The position numbers and the translations under genes were made by a program. From Halomonas alimentaria (GTDB taxonomy: Bacteria; Pseudomonadota; Gammaproteobacteria; Pseudomonadales; Halomonadaceae): 64,000 nt of DNA. Location: the NCBI RefSeq assembly GCF_009902005.1, contig NZ_WUTT01000001.1, positions 2,012,227 to 2,076,226 of the forward strand. The letters are read 5' to 3'. The stretch's first letter is position 1, and the number at the start of each line of letters is the position of its first letter. Below, in pieces: positions 18,879-31,929 of this stretch. The notes under the pieces were generated by a model. The model had not been told where the DNA came from. It saw only the letters and a list, made by a program, of their open reading frames with translations, and ran no database searches.

Positions 18879-20348
18879 GTGTCGCTGGCTCTCTGGCAAC
18901 AGTGTCTGGATACCCTGCAGGACGAATTGAGCTCTCAGCAGTTCAACACCTGGATTCGCCCGCTCCAGGCCGAGGAGGGCGAAGGGGGAGAGCTGTGCCT
19001 GCTGGCCCCCAACCGCTTCGTCCGTGACTGGGTCAGCGACAAGTTCGCCAAGCGGATCACCGAGCTGCTGCGTGAGCTGTCGCCGGCACGGCCGCCCAAG
19101 GTGGTGCTGAGTGTTGGTAGTCGCCGTGCCGCCCCTCGCCCCCAGCCGCGAGAGCTTGGCACACCGGTGTCGGCGACCCCGCGGCGGCCGGCGGCCCCGG
19201 CGGTGCATACTCCCCCCCGCGGCGCTGCGGCCGACGAGGTCGAGATCGAGGACAGCCGCGAGGAGACGGCGGCTGTCCGGCGCCCCGGTGGTGAGCGCCA
19301 GGTCCAGGTGGAGGGCAGCCTCAAGCACACCAGCGGTCTCAATCCCAACTTCACCTTCGAGACCTTCGTCGAGGGCAAGTCGAACCAGCTGGCTCGGGCC
19401 GCTTCCCGCCAGGTGTCGGAGAACCCCGGCGGTGCCTATAACCCGCTGTTCCTGTATGGCGGGGTGGGCCTGGGCAAGACCCACCTGATGCATGCCGTGG
19501 GCAATGCCCTGGCCGGTCGCCGCGAGAATGCGCGGGTGGTCTACCTGCACTCCGAGCGTTTCGTGGCCGACATGGTCAAGGCGCTGCAGCTCAACGCCAT
19601 CAACGACTTCAAGCGTTTCTATCGCAGCGTCGACGCCCTGCTGATCGACGATATCCAGTTCTTCGCCGGCAAGGAGCGCTCCCAGGAGGAGTTCTTCCAC
19701 ACCTTCAATGCCCTGCTCGAGGGCGGTCAGCAGATGATCCTGACCTCCGACCGCTATCCCAAGGAGATCAGCGGCGTGGAGGAGCGCCTCAAGTCGCGCT
19801 TCGGTTGGGGCCTGACGGTGGCGATCGAGCCACCGGAGCTCGAGACACGGGTCGCTATCCTGATGAAGAAGGCCGACCAGGCCAAGGTCGACCTGCCCCA
19901 CGATGCTGCCTTCTTCATCGCTCAGAAGATCCGCTCCAACGTTCGCGAGCTGGAAGGGGCGCTGAAGAAGGTGATCGCCGACTCCCACTTCATGGGCAAG
20001 CCGATCACCCAGGACTTCATCCGCGAATCGCTCAAGGACCTGCTGGCCCTCCAGGACAAGCAGGTGGGGGTCGACAATATCCAGCGCACGGTAGCCGAGT
20101 ACTACAAGATCAAGCTCGCCGACCTGCTCTCCAAGCGCCGCTCGCGTTCGGTGGCGCGGCCTCGCCAGGTCGCCATGGCCCTGGCCAAGGAGCTGACCAA
20201 CCACAGCCTGCCGGAGATCGGTGATGCCTTCGGCGGGCGTGACCACACCACGGTGCTGCACGCCTGTCGCAAGGTGAAGCAGCTTCAGGAAGAGAGCTCC
20301 GATATCCGCGAGGACTACAAGAACCTGCTGCGGCTGCTGACCAGCTGA
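18879..20348 (+). CDS. dnaA: Chromosomal replication initiator protein DnaA
   Basis: A 489-residue initiator ATPase. Domain I starts [20 protein letters not shown]. The AAA+ core has Walker [10 protein letters not shown] near residue 194 and Walker [13 protein letters not shown]. Domain IV ends with the DNA-binding signature [15 protein letters not shown]. It binds TTATCCACA boxes and opens the origin. Starts with GTG. Domain II is a low-complexity Pro/Arg/Ala linker, variable as usual. First gene of the dnaA-dnaN-recF-gyrB cluster. Confidence 0.97.
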   Translation: MSLALWQQCLDTLQDELSSQQFNTWIRPLQAEEGEGGELCLLAPNRFVRDWVSDKFAKRITELLRELSPARPPKVVLSVGSRRAAPRPQPRELGTPVSATPRRPAAPAVHTPPRGAAADEVEIEDSREETAAVRRPGGERQVQVEGSLKHTSGLNPNFTFETFVEGKSNQLARAASRQVSENPGGAYNPLFLYGGVGLGKTHLMHAVGNALAGRRENARVVYLHSERFVADMVKALQLNAINDFKRFYRSVDALLIDDIQFFAGKERSQEEFFHTFNALLEGGQQMILTSDRYPKEISGVEERLKSRFGWGLTVAIEPPELETRVAILMKKADQAKVDLPHDAAFFIAQKIRSNVRELEGALKKVIADSHFMGKPITQDFIRESLKDLLALQDKQVGVDNIQRTVAEYYKIKLADLLSKRRSRSVARPRQVAMALAKELTNHSLPEIGDAFGGRDHTTVLHACRKVKQLQEESSDIREDYKNLLRLLTS

Positions 20349-20454
20349 GCGCTCCGCCCTCCGAGACACCGCCGGCTTGTGGTTTAATGGTCGCCATGCC
20401 GTTCGGCCGGGCCCCCGCCGGCTGCAACCCTTCAGGACAAGACGTGGAGCCGAC

Positions 20455-21558
20455 ATGAAATTTTCCATCTCCCGCGAAGCGCTACTGCGACCGCTGACGC
20501 TGGTGGCCGGCGTGGTGGAGCGCCGCCAGACCCTGCCGGTGCTTTCCAACGTACTGATACAGGTGGGGCAGGAGGAGGTCGCGCTGACCGGTACCGATCT
20601 GGAAGTGGAGCTGATCGGGCGCACAGTGGCCACCCGGGTGGATGAGCCGGGCGGAGTGACCGTGCCGGCTCGCAAGCTGATGGATATCTGCAAGTCGTTG
20701 CCCGACCAGGCCGAGATCCAGCTCTCCCTGGAGGAGGGCCGCGCGGTGTTACGCAGCGGGCGTTCGCGCTTCACGCTCTCGACCCTGCCGGTCGCCGAGT
20801 TCCCGAGCATCGAGGACAGCCAGGGTAGCACCGAGCTGAGCCTGCCTCGGGGCATGCTCAAGCACCTGATCGACGCCACCTCCTTCGCCATGGCCCAGCA
20901 GGACGTGCGCTATTATCTCAACGGCATGCTCCTCGAGATGCGTGACAACCTGATCCGTGCGGTGGCGACCGACGGCCATCGCCTGGCGGTGTGCTCGCGG
21001 CCGGCCGAACTGCACGTGGAGTCGCCCCACAAGCTTATCGTGCCGCGCAAGGGCATCCTCGAGCTCGTACGACTGCTCGATGACGGCGAGGACCCGGTCA
21101 GCCTGACCCTGGGGGCAAGCCATATCCGTGCGCATACCGGCGATTTCACCTTTACCTCCAAGCTGGTCGACGGCAAGTTCCCCGACTACGAGCGAGTGGT
21201 GCCTCGCGGTGGCGACAAGGTCTTTATCGCCGAGCGTGCCGAGTTGCGCCAGGTGCTGTCGCGTACCGCCATTCTCTCCAACGAGAAGTACCGCGGTGTG
21301 CGACTCCACCTCGAGGAGGGCAACCTCAAGGTAATGGCCAACAACCCCGAGCAGGAAGAGGCCGAGGAGAACATCGCCATCGAGTACAGCGGAGACTCCC
21401 TGGAGATCGGCTTCAATGTCGGTTACCTGGTCGATGTGCTCAATGCCATCGATGAAGATCGCGTGCAGATGACCCTGGCGGATTCCAACAGCAGTGCGCT
21501 GATGGAGGAGCCGGGTGGCGGTGATGCCCTCTACGTCGTCATGCCGATGCGCCTGTGA
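20455..21558 (+). CDS. dnaN: DNA polymerase III beta sliding clamp
   Basis: A 367-residue clamp. It begins MKFSISREALLRPLTLVAGV and ends with VVMPMRL, matching the VMPMRL C terminus of the family. It tethers Pol III and binds many repair proteins, including DinB encoded further along. Start at 20455; the frame is open 26 codons upstream without conservation. It is 106 bases after dnaA and 48 bases before recF. Confidence 0.97.
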   Translation: MKFSISREALLRPLTLVAGVVERRQTLPVLSNVLIQVGQEEVALTGTDLEVELIGRTVATRVDEPGGVTVPARKLMDICKSLPDQAEIQLSLEEGRAVLRSGRSRFTLSTLPVAEFPSIEDSQGSTELSLPRGMLKHLIDATSFAMAQQDVRYYLNGMLLEMRDNLIRAVATDGHRLAVCSRPAELHVESPHKLIVPRKGILELVRLLDDGEDPVSLTLGASHIRAHTGDFTFTSKLVDGKFPDYERVVPRGGDKVFIAERAELRQVLSRTAILSNEKYRGVRLHLEEGNLKVMANNPEQEEAEENIAIEYSGDSLEIGFNVGYLVDVLNAIDEDRVQMTLADSNSSALMEEPGGGDALYVVMPMRL

Positions 21559-21606
21559 CCCACCCATGGCGGCCCGACCGGGCCGCCACCGTCCCCTGTT
21601 GACTCC

Positions 21607-25154
<3,548 letters not shown>

Positions 25155-25159
25155 TGTCG

Positions 25160-25175
25160 TGTTTCACGTGAAACA
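25160..25175. other. parS site 3 (after gyrB)
   Basis: TGTTTCACGTGAAACA, a perfect parS consensus, lies five bases after the gyrB stop. The TGA within it also supplies the stop codon of the broken ABC-ATPase frame on the opposite strand. Confidence 0.95.
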
Positions 25176-25182
25176 CTCTTGA

Positions 25183-25217
25183 GCGCCAAGCGCCAAGCGC
25201 CAAGCGCCAAGCGCCAA
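25183..25217. repeat. Heptanucleotide tandem repeat (GCGCCAA)x5
   Basis: Five exact head-to-tail copies of GCGCCAA between parS and the gyrB terminator. A related repeat in the other orientation (CGCTTGGC)n is found at 59431-59459. Confidence 0.9.
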
Positions 25218-25220
25218 GTA

Positions 25221-25255
25221 AAACCCCGCAAAGCGAACAAGCTTGCGGGGTTTTT
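25221..25255 (+). terminator. Rho-independent terminator after gyrB
   Basis: CCCCGCAA (25224-25231) pairs with TTGCGGGG (25243-25250), followed by five T. It ends the dnaA-gyrB cluster. Confidence 0.88.
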
Positions 25256-25845
25256 GCTTCATCGGGAAAGGCAATGACATGGATAAGTTCATGCCGATGC
25301 ATGCATTCCCAGTTTTAATTTCGGTTCTTCGCAGACTGGCGTGAAAACGAAGTACTCTTAGGCGACGGCGGGATAGAGAAACGGCGGTAAATCCGAGTTG
25401 GGCCAGCGCCTTGGCGATCAGCACCCGGCGCTTCATGCCCCCGGAGAGGGTGATCATGCGGTTATTACGCTTCTCGCACAGCGACAGCGAGCGCAGTACC
25501 TTCTCGATATGCGCCGGATCGGGTGGCTTGCCGAACAGTCCGCGGCTGAAGCTCACTGTGTCCCACACCTTGATGAAGGCGTCGTTGGTCAGCTCCTGGG
25601 GCACCAGGCCGATACGCGCCCGAGCCTCGCGGAACTGGCGCACGTTGTCATAGCCATCGACCAGCACCCGCCCACGGCTGGGGTTGACCAGTCCGCAGAT
25701 CACGCTGATCAAGGTGGTCTTGCCCGCACCGTTGGGACCGAGCAGGGCGAAGATCTCGCCACGGAGGATCTCCAGGTCGATGTCGCGCAGTGCCTCGAAG
25801 CCGCCGGCAAAGCTCTTGCCGAGCTCCTCGACACGGATCACCGCG

Positions 25846-26052
25846 TCACTCAAGGGTGATGTCCCCGTCGAAGGTCAGTGCCAGGCTGAGGCCGTCTACC
25901 TCCACGGTGACCCGTGCCGGAAGACGCTCGTTTCCCTGCAGGTGGCCTGCCTCGAGACCTTCGGCGACCGCCTTCTCGATCTCCTGCTGGGTGGTCACGC
26001 CGACGTTCTTGAGCAGCTTGCGAATGCTGTGCTGGAAGGTGTCCTGGTCCAT
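25846..26052 (-). CDS. Small conserved protein, DUF6494-like
   Basis: A 68-residue acidic protein starting [20 protein letters not shown]. It resembles a family of short uncharacterised proteobacterial proteins found next to ABC ATPase genes (DUF6494, from memory). The start at 26052 has AGGAG before it; the longer frame upstream is only repeat sequence. Its end overlaps the TTG start of the broken ATPase gene by eight bases (CTTGAGTGA), so the pair was translationally coupled. No known function. Confidence 0.75.
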   Translation of the reverse strand: MDQDTFQHSIRKLLKNVGVTTQQEIEKAVAEGLEAGHLQGNERLPARVTVEVDGLSLALTFDGDITLE

Positions 26053-26142
26053 GGTGGGCTCCTTTAGCAAGAGGGGATGAATACCCATCCTACCGCTACT
26101 GATCGAGGCTGTCGTGGTGGCATTGACGGTTTCCGTGCCATC

Positions 26143-26251
26143 TTGTGGGAGCCCAGATCCTGGGCGATGGCGCCGACAGGCGCCTGGCTGTGTTGTGGTG
26201 GCCACTTCCATCGCCGATAAATCGAGCTCCCACAATATCGGGCTCCCACAA
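26143..26251. repeat. REP-like interspersed repeat, copy A
   Basis: A full unit: TTGTGGGAGCCC, a GGCGATGGCGCCGACAGGCG segment with internal dyad, CTGGCTGTGTTGTGGTGGCC, then ATCGCCGATAAATCGAGCTC and CCCACAA. Closely related copies occur at 33703, 38629, 39747, 39977, 40619 and 55724. No gene is seen between 26053 and 26384 apart from this repeat and the acnB terminator. Confidence 0.9.
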
Positions 26252-26259
26252 GCAGGTAT

Positions 26260-26286
26260 AAAAAAAGCGCCCCTTGCGGGGCGCTT
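26260..26286 (-). terminator. Rho-independent terminator after acnB
   Basis: AGCGCCCC (26266-26273) pairs with GGGGCGCT (26278-26285). On the reverse strand it ends in seven T. It lies about 100 bases after the acnB stop. Confidence 0.88.
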
Positions 26287-26384
26287 CGTTCATCGACTTC
26301 GGGGAGAACCCGGGTCACCGCGGACGGTGGCCTACGATGTTGCGAGCATCGGAGTCGAACCTGAGGATATCAGAATACCGCGTA

Positions 26385-28988
26385 TCAGGCTTCCTGGGCG
26401 ATCGGAATCACGTTGGAAGCGGCGTTCTGATACTCCTCGATCTCGTGGAAGTTCATGTAACGATAGATCTCGCCGGCCATGGCGTCGAACTCGCCCATGT
26501 AACGGCGGTATTCGTCGACGGTGGGCAGGCGACCTTCCACGGCGGCCACGGCCGCCAGTTCCGCGGATGCGAGGTAGACGTTGGCACCGTCGCCCAGGCG
26601 GTTCGGGAAGTTACGGGTGGAGGTGGAGACCACGGTGCTCTTGGCGGCAACGCGGGCCTGGTTACCCATGCACAGCGAGCAGCCCGGCATCTCCATACGC
26701 GCACCGGCGCGGCCGTAGATGCCGTAGTAGCCCTCCTCGGTCAGCTGATGCTGGTCCATCTTGGTCGGCGGGGCCAGCCACAGGCGGGTCTTCAGGCTGC
26801 CGGCCGGCTGCTTCTCGAGCAGCTTGCCCGCGGCACGGAAGTGACCGATGTTGGTCATGCACGAGCCGATGAACACCTCATCGATCTTCTCGCCGGCCAC
26901 CTCGGAGAGCAGGCGGGCGTCGTCCGGGTCGTTCGGGGCGCAGAGTACCGGCTCCTTGAGCTCCTCGAGGTCGATTTCGATGACCTCAGCGTACTCGGCG
27001 TCCTTGTCGGCGCGCATCAGGCTCGGGTTGGCCAGCCACTCCTCCATGCCCTGAATGCGGCGCTCGATGGTACGGCGGTCGCCGTAGCCATTGGCGATCA
27101 TCCACTTGAGCAGGGTGATGTTGGACTTCAGGTACTCGCTCACGCTGTCCTCGGACAGGGTGATGGTACAGCCCGCAGCGGAGCGCTCGGCGGAGGCGTC
27201 GGAGAGCTCGAAGGCCTGCTCGACGGTGAGGTCCTCAAGGCCCTCGATCTCCAGCACGCGACCGGAGAAGGCGTTCTTCTTGCCGGACTTCTCGACGGTC
27301 AGCAGGCCGTTCTTGATGCCGTAGTAGGGAATAGCGTGGACCAGGTCACGCAGGGTGACGCCAGGCTGACGCTTGCCCTTGAAGCGCACCAGCACCGACT
27401 CCGGCATGTCCAGCGGCATCACGCCGGTGGCGGCGGCGAAGGCCACCAGGCCCGAGCCTGCCGGGAAGGAGATGCCCAGCGGGAAACGGGTGTGGGAGTC
27501 GCCACCGGTACCCACGGTGTCGGGCAGCAGCATGCGGTTCAGCCAGCTGTGAATGATGCCGTCGCCCGGACGCAGCGAGACGCCGCCGCGGTTCATGATG
27601 AAGTCGGGCAGGGTGTGGTGGGTATCCACGTCCACCGGCTTCGGATAGGCGGCAGTGTGGCAGAAAGACTGCATCACCAGGTCGGCCTGGAAGCCGAGGC
27701 AGGCGAGGTCCTTGAGCTCGTCACGGGTCATCGGGCCAGTGGTGTCCTGAGAGCCCACGGTGGTCATCTTCGGCTCGCAGTACATGCCCGGGCGCACGCC
27801 CTCCATGCCGCAGGCCTTGCCGACCATCTTCTGGGCCAGGGTGTAGCCCTTGCCGGTGTCGGCGGGCTGCTCCGGCAGGCGGAAGACATCGGAAGGGGCC
27901 AGGCCCAGAGACTCACGCGCCTTGGTGGTCAGACCACGGCCGATGATCAGCGGGATACGGCCACCGGCGCGCACCTCATCGAGGATCACCTGGGTCTTGA
28001 GCTCGAAGGTGGTCAGCACCTCGTCGGTGCCGTGCTTGCAGACCTTGCCCTCGTAGGGGTAGACGTCGATGACGTCGCCCATCTCCATCTTGGAGACGTC
28101 CATCTCGACGGGCAGGGCGCCGGAATCTTCCATGGTGTTGAAGAAGATCGGGGCGATCTTGCCGCCGAAGCAGAAACCGCCGGCGCGCTTGTTCGGCACG
28201 TTGGGGATGTCGTCGCCGAAGAACCACAGCACCGAGTTGGTGGCGGACTTGCGCGAGGAGCCGGTACCGACCACGTCGCCGACATAGGCGACCGGGAAGC
28301 CCTTGGCCTTCACTTCCTCGATCTGCTTGAGCGGGCCCTTGACGCCGGGCTCCTCGGGCTCGATGCCATCACGCTCGTTCTTGAGCATGGCGTTGGCGTG
28401 CACCGGGATATCGGGGCGCGACCAGGCATCCGGGGCGGGGGAGAGGTCGTCGGTGTTGGTCTCGCCCGGCACCTTGAACACGGTCAGGGTGATCTTCTCT
28501 TCCAGGGCGGGCTTGGAGAGGAACCACTCGGCGTCGGCCCAGGACTGGATGACATCCTTGGCCACGGCGTTGCCCGCCTTGGCACGCTCTTCCACGTCAT
28601 GGAAGGCATCGAACATCAGCAGGGTGTGCTTGAGCTGCTCGCCCACCTCCTTGGCCAGCTCGGCGTCGTCGAGCAGCTCGACCATGGAGACGATGTTGTA
28701 GCCGCCCTGCATGGTGCCCAGCAGCTTGACTGCGTGGATCTTGTCGATCAGCGGCGACTCGGCTTCGCCCTTGGCGATGGCGGTCAGGAAGCCGGCCTTG
28801 ACGTAGGCAGCCTCATCGACGCCCGGGGGTACGCGATTGGTCAGCAGGTCGAGGATGAACTCCTCCTCACCCGCCGGCGGGTTCTTAAGCAGCTCGACCA
28901 GGGCGGCGACCTGCTCGGCGTTCAGCGGCTTAGGCGGCACGCCTTCGGCGGCACGCTCCTCGACATGTTGGCGATAGGCTTCAAGCAC
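26385..28988 (-). CDS. acnB: Bifunctional aconitate hydratase 2 / 2-methylisocitrate dehydratase
   Basis: An 867-residue aconitase of the B type (E. coli AcnB has 865), interconverting citrate and isocitrate and acting on 2-methyl-cis-aconitate. The N-terminal HEAT-like domain starts with [15 protein letters not shown] and includes [49 protein letters not shown] and [14 protein letters not shown] are visible, and the cluster-binding cysteines include [12 protein letters not shown] and CSLCMGNQA. The start is GTG at 28988, matching E. coli MLEEY; the frame remains open for 179 codons upstream but that part is not conserved. Monocistronic, with its own terminator. Confidence 0.96.
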   Translation of the reverse strand: MLEAYRQHVEERAAEGVPPKPLNAEQVAALVELLKNPPAGEEEFILDLLTNRVPPGVDEAAYVKAGFLTAIAKGEAESPLIDKIHAVKLLGTMQGGYNIVSMVELLDDAELAKEVGEQLKHTLLMFDAFHDVEERAKAGNAVAKDVIQSWADAEWFLSKPALEEKITLTVFKVPGETNTDDLSPAPDAWSRPDIPVHANAMLKNERDGIEPEEPGVKGPLKQIEEVKAKGFPVAYVGDVVGTGSSRKSATNSVLWFFGDDIPNVPNKRAGGFCFGGKIAPIFFNTMEDSGALPVEMDVSKMEMGDVIDVYPYEGKVCKHGTDEVLTTFELKTQVILDEVRAGGRIPLIIGRGLTTKARESLGLAPSDVFRLPEQPADTGKGYTLAQKMVGKACGMEGVRPGMYCEPKMTTVGSQDTTGPMTRDELKDLACLGFQADLVMQSFCHTAAYPKPVDVDTHHTLPDFIMNRGGVSLRPGDGIIHSWLNRMLLPDTVGTGGDSHTRFPLGISFPAGSGLVAFAAATGVMPLDMPESVLVRFKGKRQPGVTLRDLVHAIPYYGIKNGLLTVEKSGKKNAFSGRVLEIEGLEDLTVEQAFELSDASAERSAAGCTITLSEDSVSEYLKSNITLLKWMIANGYGDRRTIERRIQGMEEWLANPSLMRADKDAEYAEVIEIDLEELKEPVLCAPNDPDDARLLSEVAGEKIDEVFIGSCMTNIGHFRAAGKLLEKQPAGSLKTRLWLAPPTKMDQHQLTEEGYYGIYGRAGARMEMPGCSLCMGNQARVAAKSTVVSTSTRNFPNRLGDGANVYLASAELAAVAAVEGRLPTVDEYRRYMGEFDAMAGEIYRYMNFHEIEEYQNAASNVIPIAQEA

Positions 28989-29251
28989 GTTAGGGCCCTC
29001 ATTGCTAGTGGGGCCAGAGTGTCGCGACCCGGCAAGAAAAGCATCGCCGGAACAAGCCTCTGGCGCGTGGAACAGGGGTGTGAACTCCCGTCTCAGGTGG
29101 CGGCGATTGTACGCGAGACTGTCGACAATGTTAAGCGAGGCCCATGGCGGCGGGCCTTGCACTTTGGTCGGCGGCATGTGGGTTCGGCTACAGGAAACTC
29201 CCCCTTGGGGGCAGGTCCTAAGAGACTTTGGGGTCTGGCCACGCAGGGAGG

Positions 29252-30325
29252 TTATAGCTCCAGGCTGAGCTGGCGCCGTGCGTCGGCCTCCACCAGTCGG
29301 GTGCCGACACCCAGCAGGCGCACCGGCCGGCGGCCGCGCTCCCAGGCCTGTTCCAGCAAGCGCGCATAATTCTCCGCCGTCGGTGCCAGTCCCCGGCTCT
29401 CCAGGGTGGTCAGGCTGAAGTCGTCGAAGCGCACCTTGATCACGATGCCGGAGAGCGGCGGGTGGCCGTGGCGGGCCAGGCGCTCCTCCAGCTTCTCGCA
29501 TAGTGGCACCAGCGCCTCTCGGCAATGGGCCAGGTCAGGCAGGTCGTGGGCGAAGGTGGTCTCCACGCTCACCGACTTGCGCTCACGCTCGACCCTTACC
29601 GGCCGGTCGTCGATGCCGCGGGCCAGCTCGAAGAGGCGCTTGCCGAACTTGCCGAACTCCTCGACCAGCCGCTCCAGGGGCAACTCGCGCAACTCGGCGC
29701 AGGTACTGATGCCCAGCGCATCCAGTCTTGCCCCGGTCGCGGGGCCCACGCCATGGAGCTTCTTCACCGGCAGGGCAGTGATGAAGTCATCGACACGCTC
29801 AGGCGTGATCACCGTCAGGCCATCGGGCTTCTCCCAGTCGCTGGCGATCTTGGCCAGGAACTTGCTGGGTGCCGCACCCACGGAGACGGTGATGCCGGTG
29901 CGTCTGAGGCTTTCCTGCTTGATCCATTGCGCCATCCAGGTGGCGCTGCCCGAGAAGCGCTCCACGCCGGTGACATCGAGGAAGGCCTCGTCCAGCGAGA
30001 GTGGCTCGACCAGGGGGGTGAGCTCGTGGAAGATCGTCTGGATCTGGCGGGAGACCTCGCGGTACTTGTCGAAGTCACCGCGCAGCAGGGTGAGGTGAGG
30101 ACAGAGGCGCAGGGCGCGCGCCGTGGGCATCGCCGAATGGATGCCGAAGGCACGTGCCGGATAGTTGCAGGTAGCGATCACACCGCGCCGCTCGACACTC
30201 CCGCCGATGGCCAAAGGGATGTCGCGCAGCGCCGGGTTGTCGCGCATCTCCACTGCCGCATAGAAACAGTCGCAGTCGGCGTGGAGGATCTTGCGCTCAG
30301 GAGAGGGACTGACCGTTACCGCCAC
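29252..30325 (-). CDS. dinB: DNA polymerase IV
   Basis: A 357-residue Y-family translesion polymerase. [17 protein letters not shown] and [11 protein letters not shown] carry the catalytic acidic residues, and the helix-hairpin-helix [15 protein letters not shown] follows. Starts with GTG at 30325, overlapping the last 29 bases of lexA, so the pair should be cotranscribed under LexA control. The C terminus, RRQLSLEL, may bind the beta clamp (QLSL is near the QLxLF type). Confidence 0.94.
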   Translation of the reverse strand: MAVTVSPSPERKILHADCDCFYAAVEMRDNPALRDIPLAIGGSVERRGVIATCNYPARAFGIHSAMPTARALRLCPHLTLLRGDFDKYREVSRQIQTIFHELTPLVEPLSLDEAFLDVTGVERFSGSATWMAQWIKQESLRRTGITVSVGAAPSKFLAKIASDWEKPDGLTVITPERVDDFITALPVKKLHGVGPATGARLDALGISTCAELRELPLERLVEEFGKFGKRLFELARGIDDRPVRVERERKSVSVETTFAHDLPDLAHCREALVPLCEKLEERLARHGHPPLSGIVIKVRFDDFSLTTLESRGLAPTAENYARLLEQAWERGRRPVRLLGVGTRLVEADARRQLSLEL

Positions 30326-30950
30326 GAATCACGCCCACGCCGATACCCTCGATTTCCAGCGGATCCTGTCGCAGATCCAGCTCGATGGGAGCGAACTCCG
30401 GGTTCTCTGCCAGCAGGGTCACATGATGGCCCTTGCGTTCGAAGCGCTTGACCGTGACTTCTTCCTCCAGGCGTGCCACCACGATCTGCCCGTTGCGTAC
30501 CCGATCGGTCCGGTGCACGGCGAGCAGGTCACCCTCGAGGATGCCCACGTCCTTCATGGAGAGGCCGCGAACGCGCAGCAGATAGTCGGCCCGGGGCGTG
30601 AAGTATTCGGGGGGTAACGGGCAGTAGCGATCGATATGCTCGGCGGCCAGGATCGGGCTGCCGGCGGCGACCTCGCCGATGATCGGCAGGCCCTGGGAGG
30701 AAGGCTCCTCGCTGCCGGTATCGGTCTCGGCCTCCTGGGCGGGCAGGCGGATGCCCCGCGAGGTGCCGGCGATCATGCGGATGGCACCCTTGCGCTCCAG
30801 GGCACGCAGGTGCTCCTCGGCGGCGTTGGGCGAGCGGAAGCCCAGGGCGCGGGCGATCTCGGCGCGTGTCGGCGGGTAGCCGAGCTCCTGCATGGTCTTG
30901 ACGATGAAGTCGTAGACGTTCTGCTGGCGTTGTGTCAGGGGGCGAGCCAT
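30297..30950 (-). CDS. lexA: LexA repressor
   Basis: A 217-residue SOS repressor. The N-terminal winged helix starts [20 protein letters not shown]. The self-cleavage bond is Ala96-Gly97 in EVAAGSP, and the Ser-Lys dyad is Ser131 (RGLSMKD) and Lys168 (VTVKRF). GGAGG lies five bases before the ATG. A degenerate SOS box lies about 30 bases upstream, implying autoregulation. dinB overlaps its 3' end. The divergent psrA gene recalls the lexA-psrA-nagZ neighbourhood of pseudomonads. Confidence 0.97.
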   Translation of the reverse strand: MARPLTQRQQNVYDFIVKTMQELGYPPTRAEIARALGFRSPNAAEEHLRALERKGAIRMIAGTSRGIRLPAQEAETDTGSEEPSSQGLPIIGEVAAGSPILAAEHIDRYCPLPPEYFTPRADYLLRVRGLSMKDVGILEGDLLAVHRTDRVRNGQIVVARLEEEVTVKRFERKGHHVTLLAENPEFAPIELDLRQDPLEIEGIGVGVIRGGNGQSLS

Positions 30951-30980
30951 GGGTCCTCCAGTGCGGATGGCGTACTCGTA

Positions 30981-30996
30981 TTGATCAAGTATACAG
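30981..30996 (-). promoter_or_regulatory. lexA: Candidate LexA (SOS) box upstream of lexA
   Basis: TTGATCAAGTATACAG has the CTG-N10-CAG layout with one end changed (TTG). On the lexA strand it reads CTGTATACTTGATCAA. Position just upstream of lexA fits autorepression. Confidence 0.6.
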
Positions 30997-31064
30997 CATG
31001 TTGTTCCATCCAGTAATCGGCATTCGGGTACGGTATTGGGGAAGGCTCCCGGTGGCTCCCCGCT

Positions 31065-31150
31065 CTTGGGGGTCAGACCCCGGCCAGGCCACCAGGCTCA
31101 TCATCGTGCACTTTAACTACGTCAATGACACCGCCGGGGTCTGACCCCAA
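31065..31150. repeat. GGGGTCAGACCCC inverted-repeat pair
   Basis: CTTGGGGGTCAGACCCCGG (31065-31083) and CCGGGGTCTGACCCCAA (31134-31150) are inverted relative to each other and are themselves near-palindromes. Fifty bases of unique sequence lie between them. Related arms are found at 32964, 50968, 52814 and 59368. This is the main content of the 317-base lexA-psrA gap. Confidence 0.85.
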
Positions 31151-31167
31151 AGGGCTTGCCGAAGCTT

Positions 31168-31248
31168 GTTTCAAACGCTGCGTGGGTCCAGCGTTGAGCA
31201 GTAACGTGCGTCTGACGTAGAATTGCGCCACGTTTGAAACAATTGTTT
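31168..31248 (+). promoter_or_regulatory. psrA: Candidate PsrA operators upstream of psrA
   Basis: GTTTCAAAC at 31168-31176 and GAAACAATTGTTT at 31236-31248 match the G/CAAAC-Nx-GTTTG/C pattern described for Pseudomonas PsrA. The second lies 20 bases before the psrA ATG, suggesting negative autoregulation. Confidence 0.6.
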
Positions 31249-31267
31249 ATAACCAGGCGCTCCATCC

Positions 31268-31927
31268 ATGGCACAGAACGATACCGTCACCCGGATCCTC
31301 GATACCGCCGAGGTGCTGTTCGCCGAACGCGGCTTCGCCGAGACCTCGCTGCGCACCATCACCAGCAAGGCCAAGGTCAACCTGGCGGCGGTGAACTATC
31401 ACTTCGGCTCCAAGAAGTCGCTGATCCAGGCGGTCTTTGCACGCTATCTCGACCCCTTCACCGAGCGCTTCCACGGCGCCCTGGATGATCTCGAGCGCCG
31501 CTATCAGGGCCAGGCCATCCCCCTGGAGGAGTTGCTCGAGACCATGGCGCGCAGCGTGCTGGAGGTGCCGGCAGAGCGCAACAGCCTCAAGGTCTTCATG
31601 CGCCTGCTGGGCCTCGCCTACAGTCAGGCCCAGGGCCACCTGCGCCGCTATATCCAGCAGGATTACGGCAGCGTCTTCACCCGCTTCACCGAGCTGATTC
31701 GCCAGGCCACGCCCGAGTTGCCCGATGCCGAGCGCTTCTGGCGCCTGCACTTCATGCTGGGCACCGTGATCTTCACCCTCTCGGGCCTGGATGCCCTGCG
31801 CGATATTGCCGAGAAGGATTACGACGAGCACGTCACCGTGCGCGATCTAGTGCGCCGCCTGCGCCCGGTGGTGGTGTCCGCCATGCAGGCGCCGCTGCCG
31901 GCCCCGCCCACCGCTCGGGAGGCCTGA
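31268..31927 (+). CDS. psrA: TetR-family transcriptional regulator, PsrA-like
   Basis: A 219-residue TetR regulator. The N-terminal helix-turn-helix is RILDTAEVLFAERGFAETSLRTITSKAKVNLAAVNYHFGSKKSLI, in overlapping pieces. PsrA of pseudomonads senses long-chain fatty acids and controls beta-oxidation, rpoS and its own gene. Identity rests on the sequence pattern, on neighbours (lexA divergent, nagZ downstream) and on PsrA-like operators just upstream. nagZ starts three bases after its stop, so they form one operon. Direct targets in this organism are unknown. Confidence 0.85.
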   Translation: MAQNDTVTRILDTAEVLFAERGFAETSLRTITSKAKVNLAAVNYHFGSKKSLIQAVFARYLDPFTERFHGALDDLERRYQGQAIPLEELLETMARSVLEVPAERNSLKVFMRLLGLAYSQAQGHLRRYIQQDYGSVFTRFTELIRQATPELPDAERFWRLHFMLGTVIFTLSGLDALRDIAEKDYDEHVTVRDLVRRLRPVVVSAMQAPLPAPPTAREA

Positions 31928-31929
31928 TC

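Larger units (their letters stand above)
25164..25853 (-). pseudogene. Truncated ABC-2-type transporter ATP-binding protein
   Basis: The first 152 residues are a good ABC ATPase: [20 protein letters not shown], Walker [11 protein letters not shown]-loop VPQEL and signature [17 protein letters not shown]. After about position 25398 resemblance stops abruptly, just before the expected Walker B aspartate and D-loop. The frame continues through unrelated sequence into the gyrB terminator, the GCGCCAA repeats and finally the parS site, which gives the stop. The protein therefore lacks Walker B and cannot hydrolyse ATP normally. No partner permease is present, suggesting a deletion. Start is TTG at 25853, overlapping the end of the small upstream gene. 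The resemblance is to drug/polysaccharide-export ATPases. Confidence 0.85.

Noticed and set aside
26274..29369. Very long open frame on the plus strand opposite acnB
   Set aside because: It is the antisense of a fully conserved aconitase. High GC makes such long mirror frames common, and it shows no recognisable domain or ribosome site.
31065..31150. Inverted repeats considered as ends of a tiny insertion element
   Set aside because: Only 50 bases lie between them, with no gene and no target duplication that I can see. They fit a repeat family better.
31221..31267. Possible tRNA or small RNA in the psrA leader
   Set aside because: No cloverleaf or T-arm pattern was found; the dyads are explained by PsrA-type operators.
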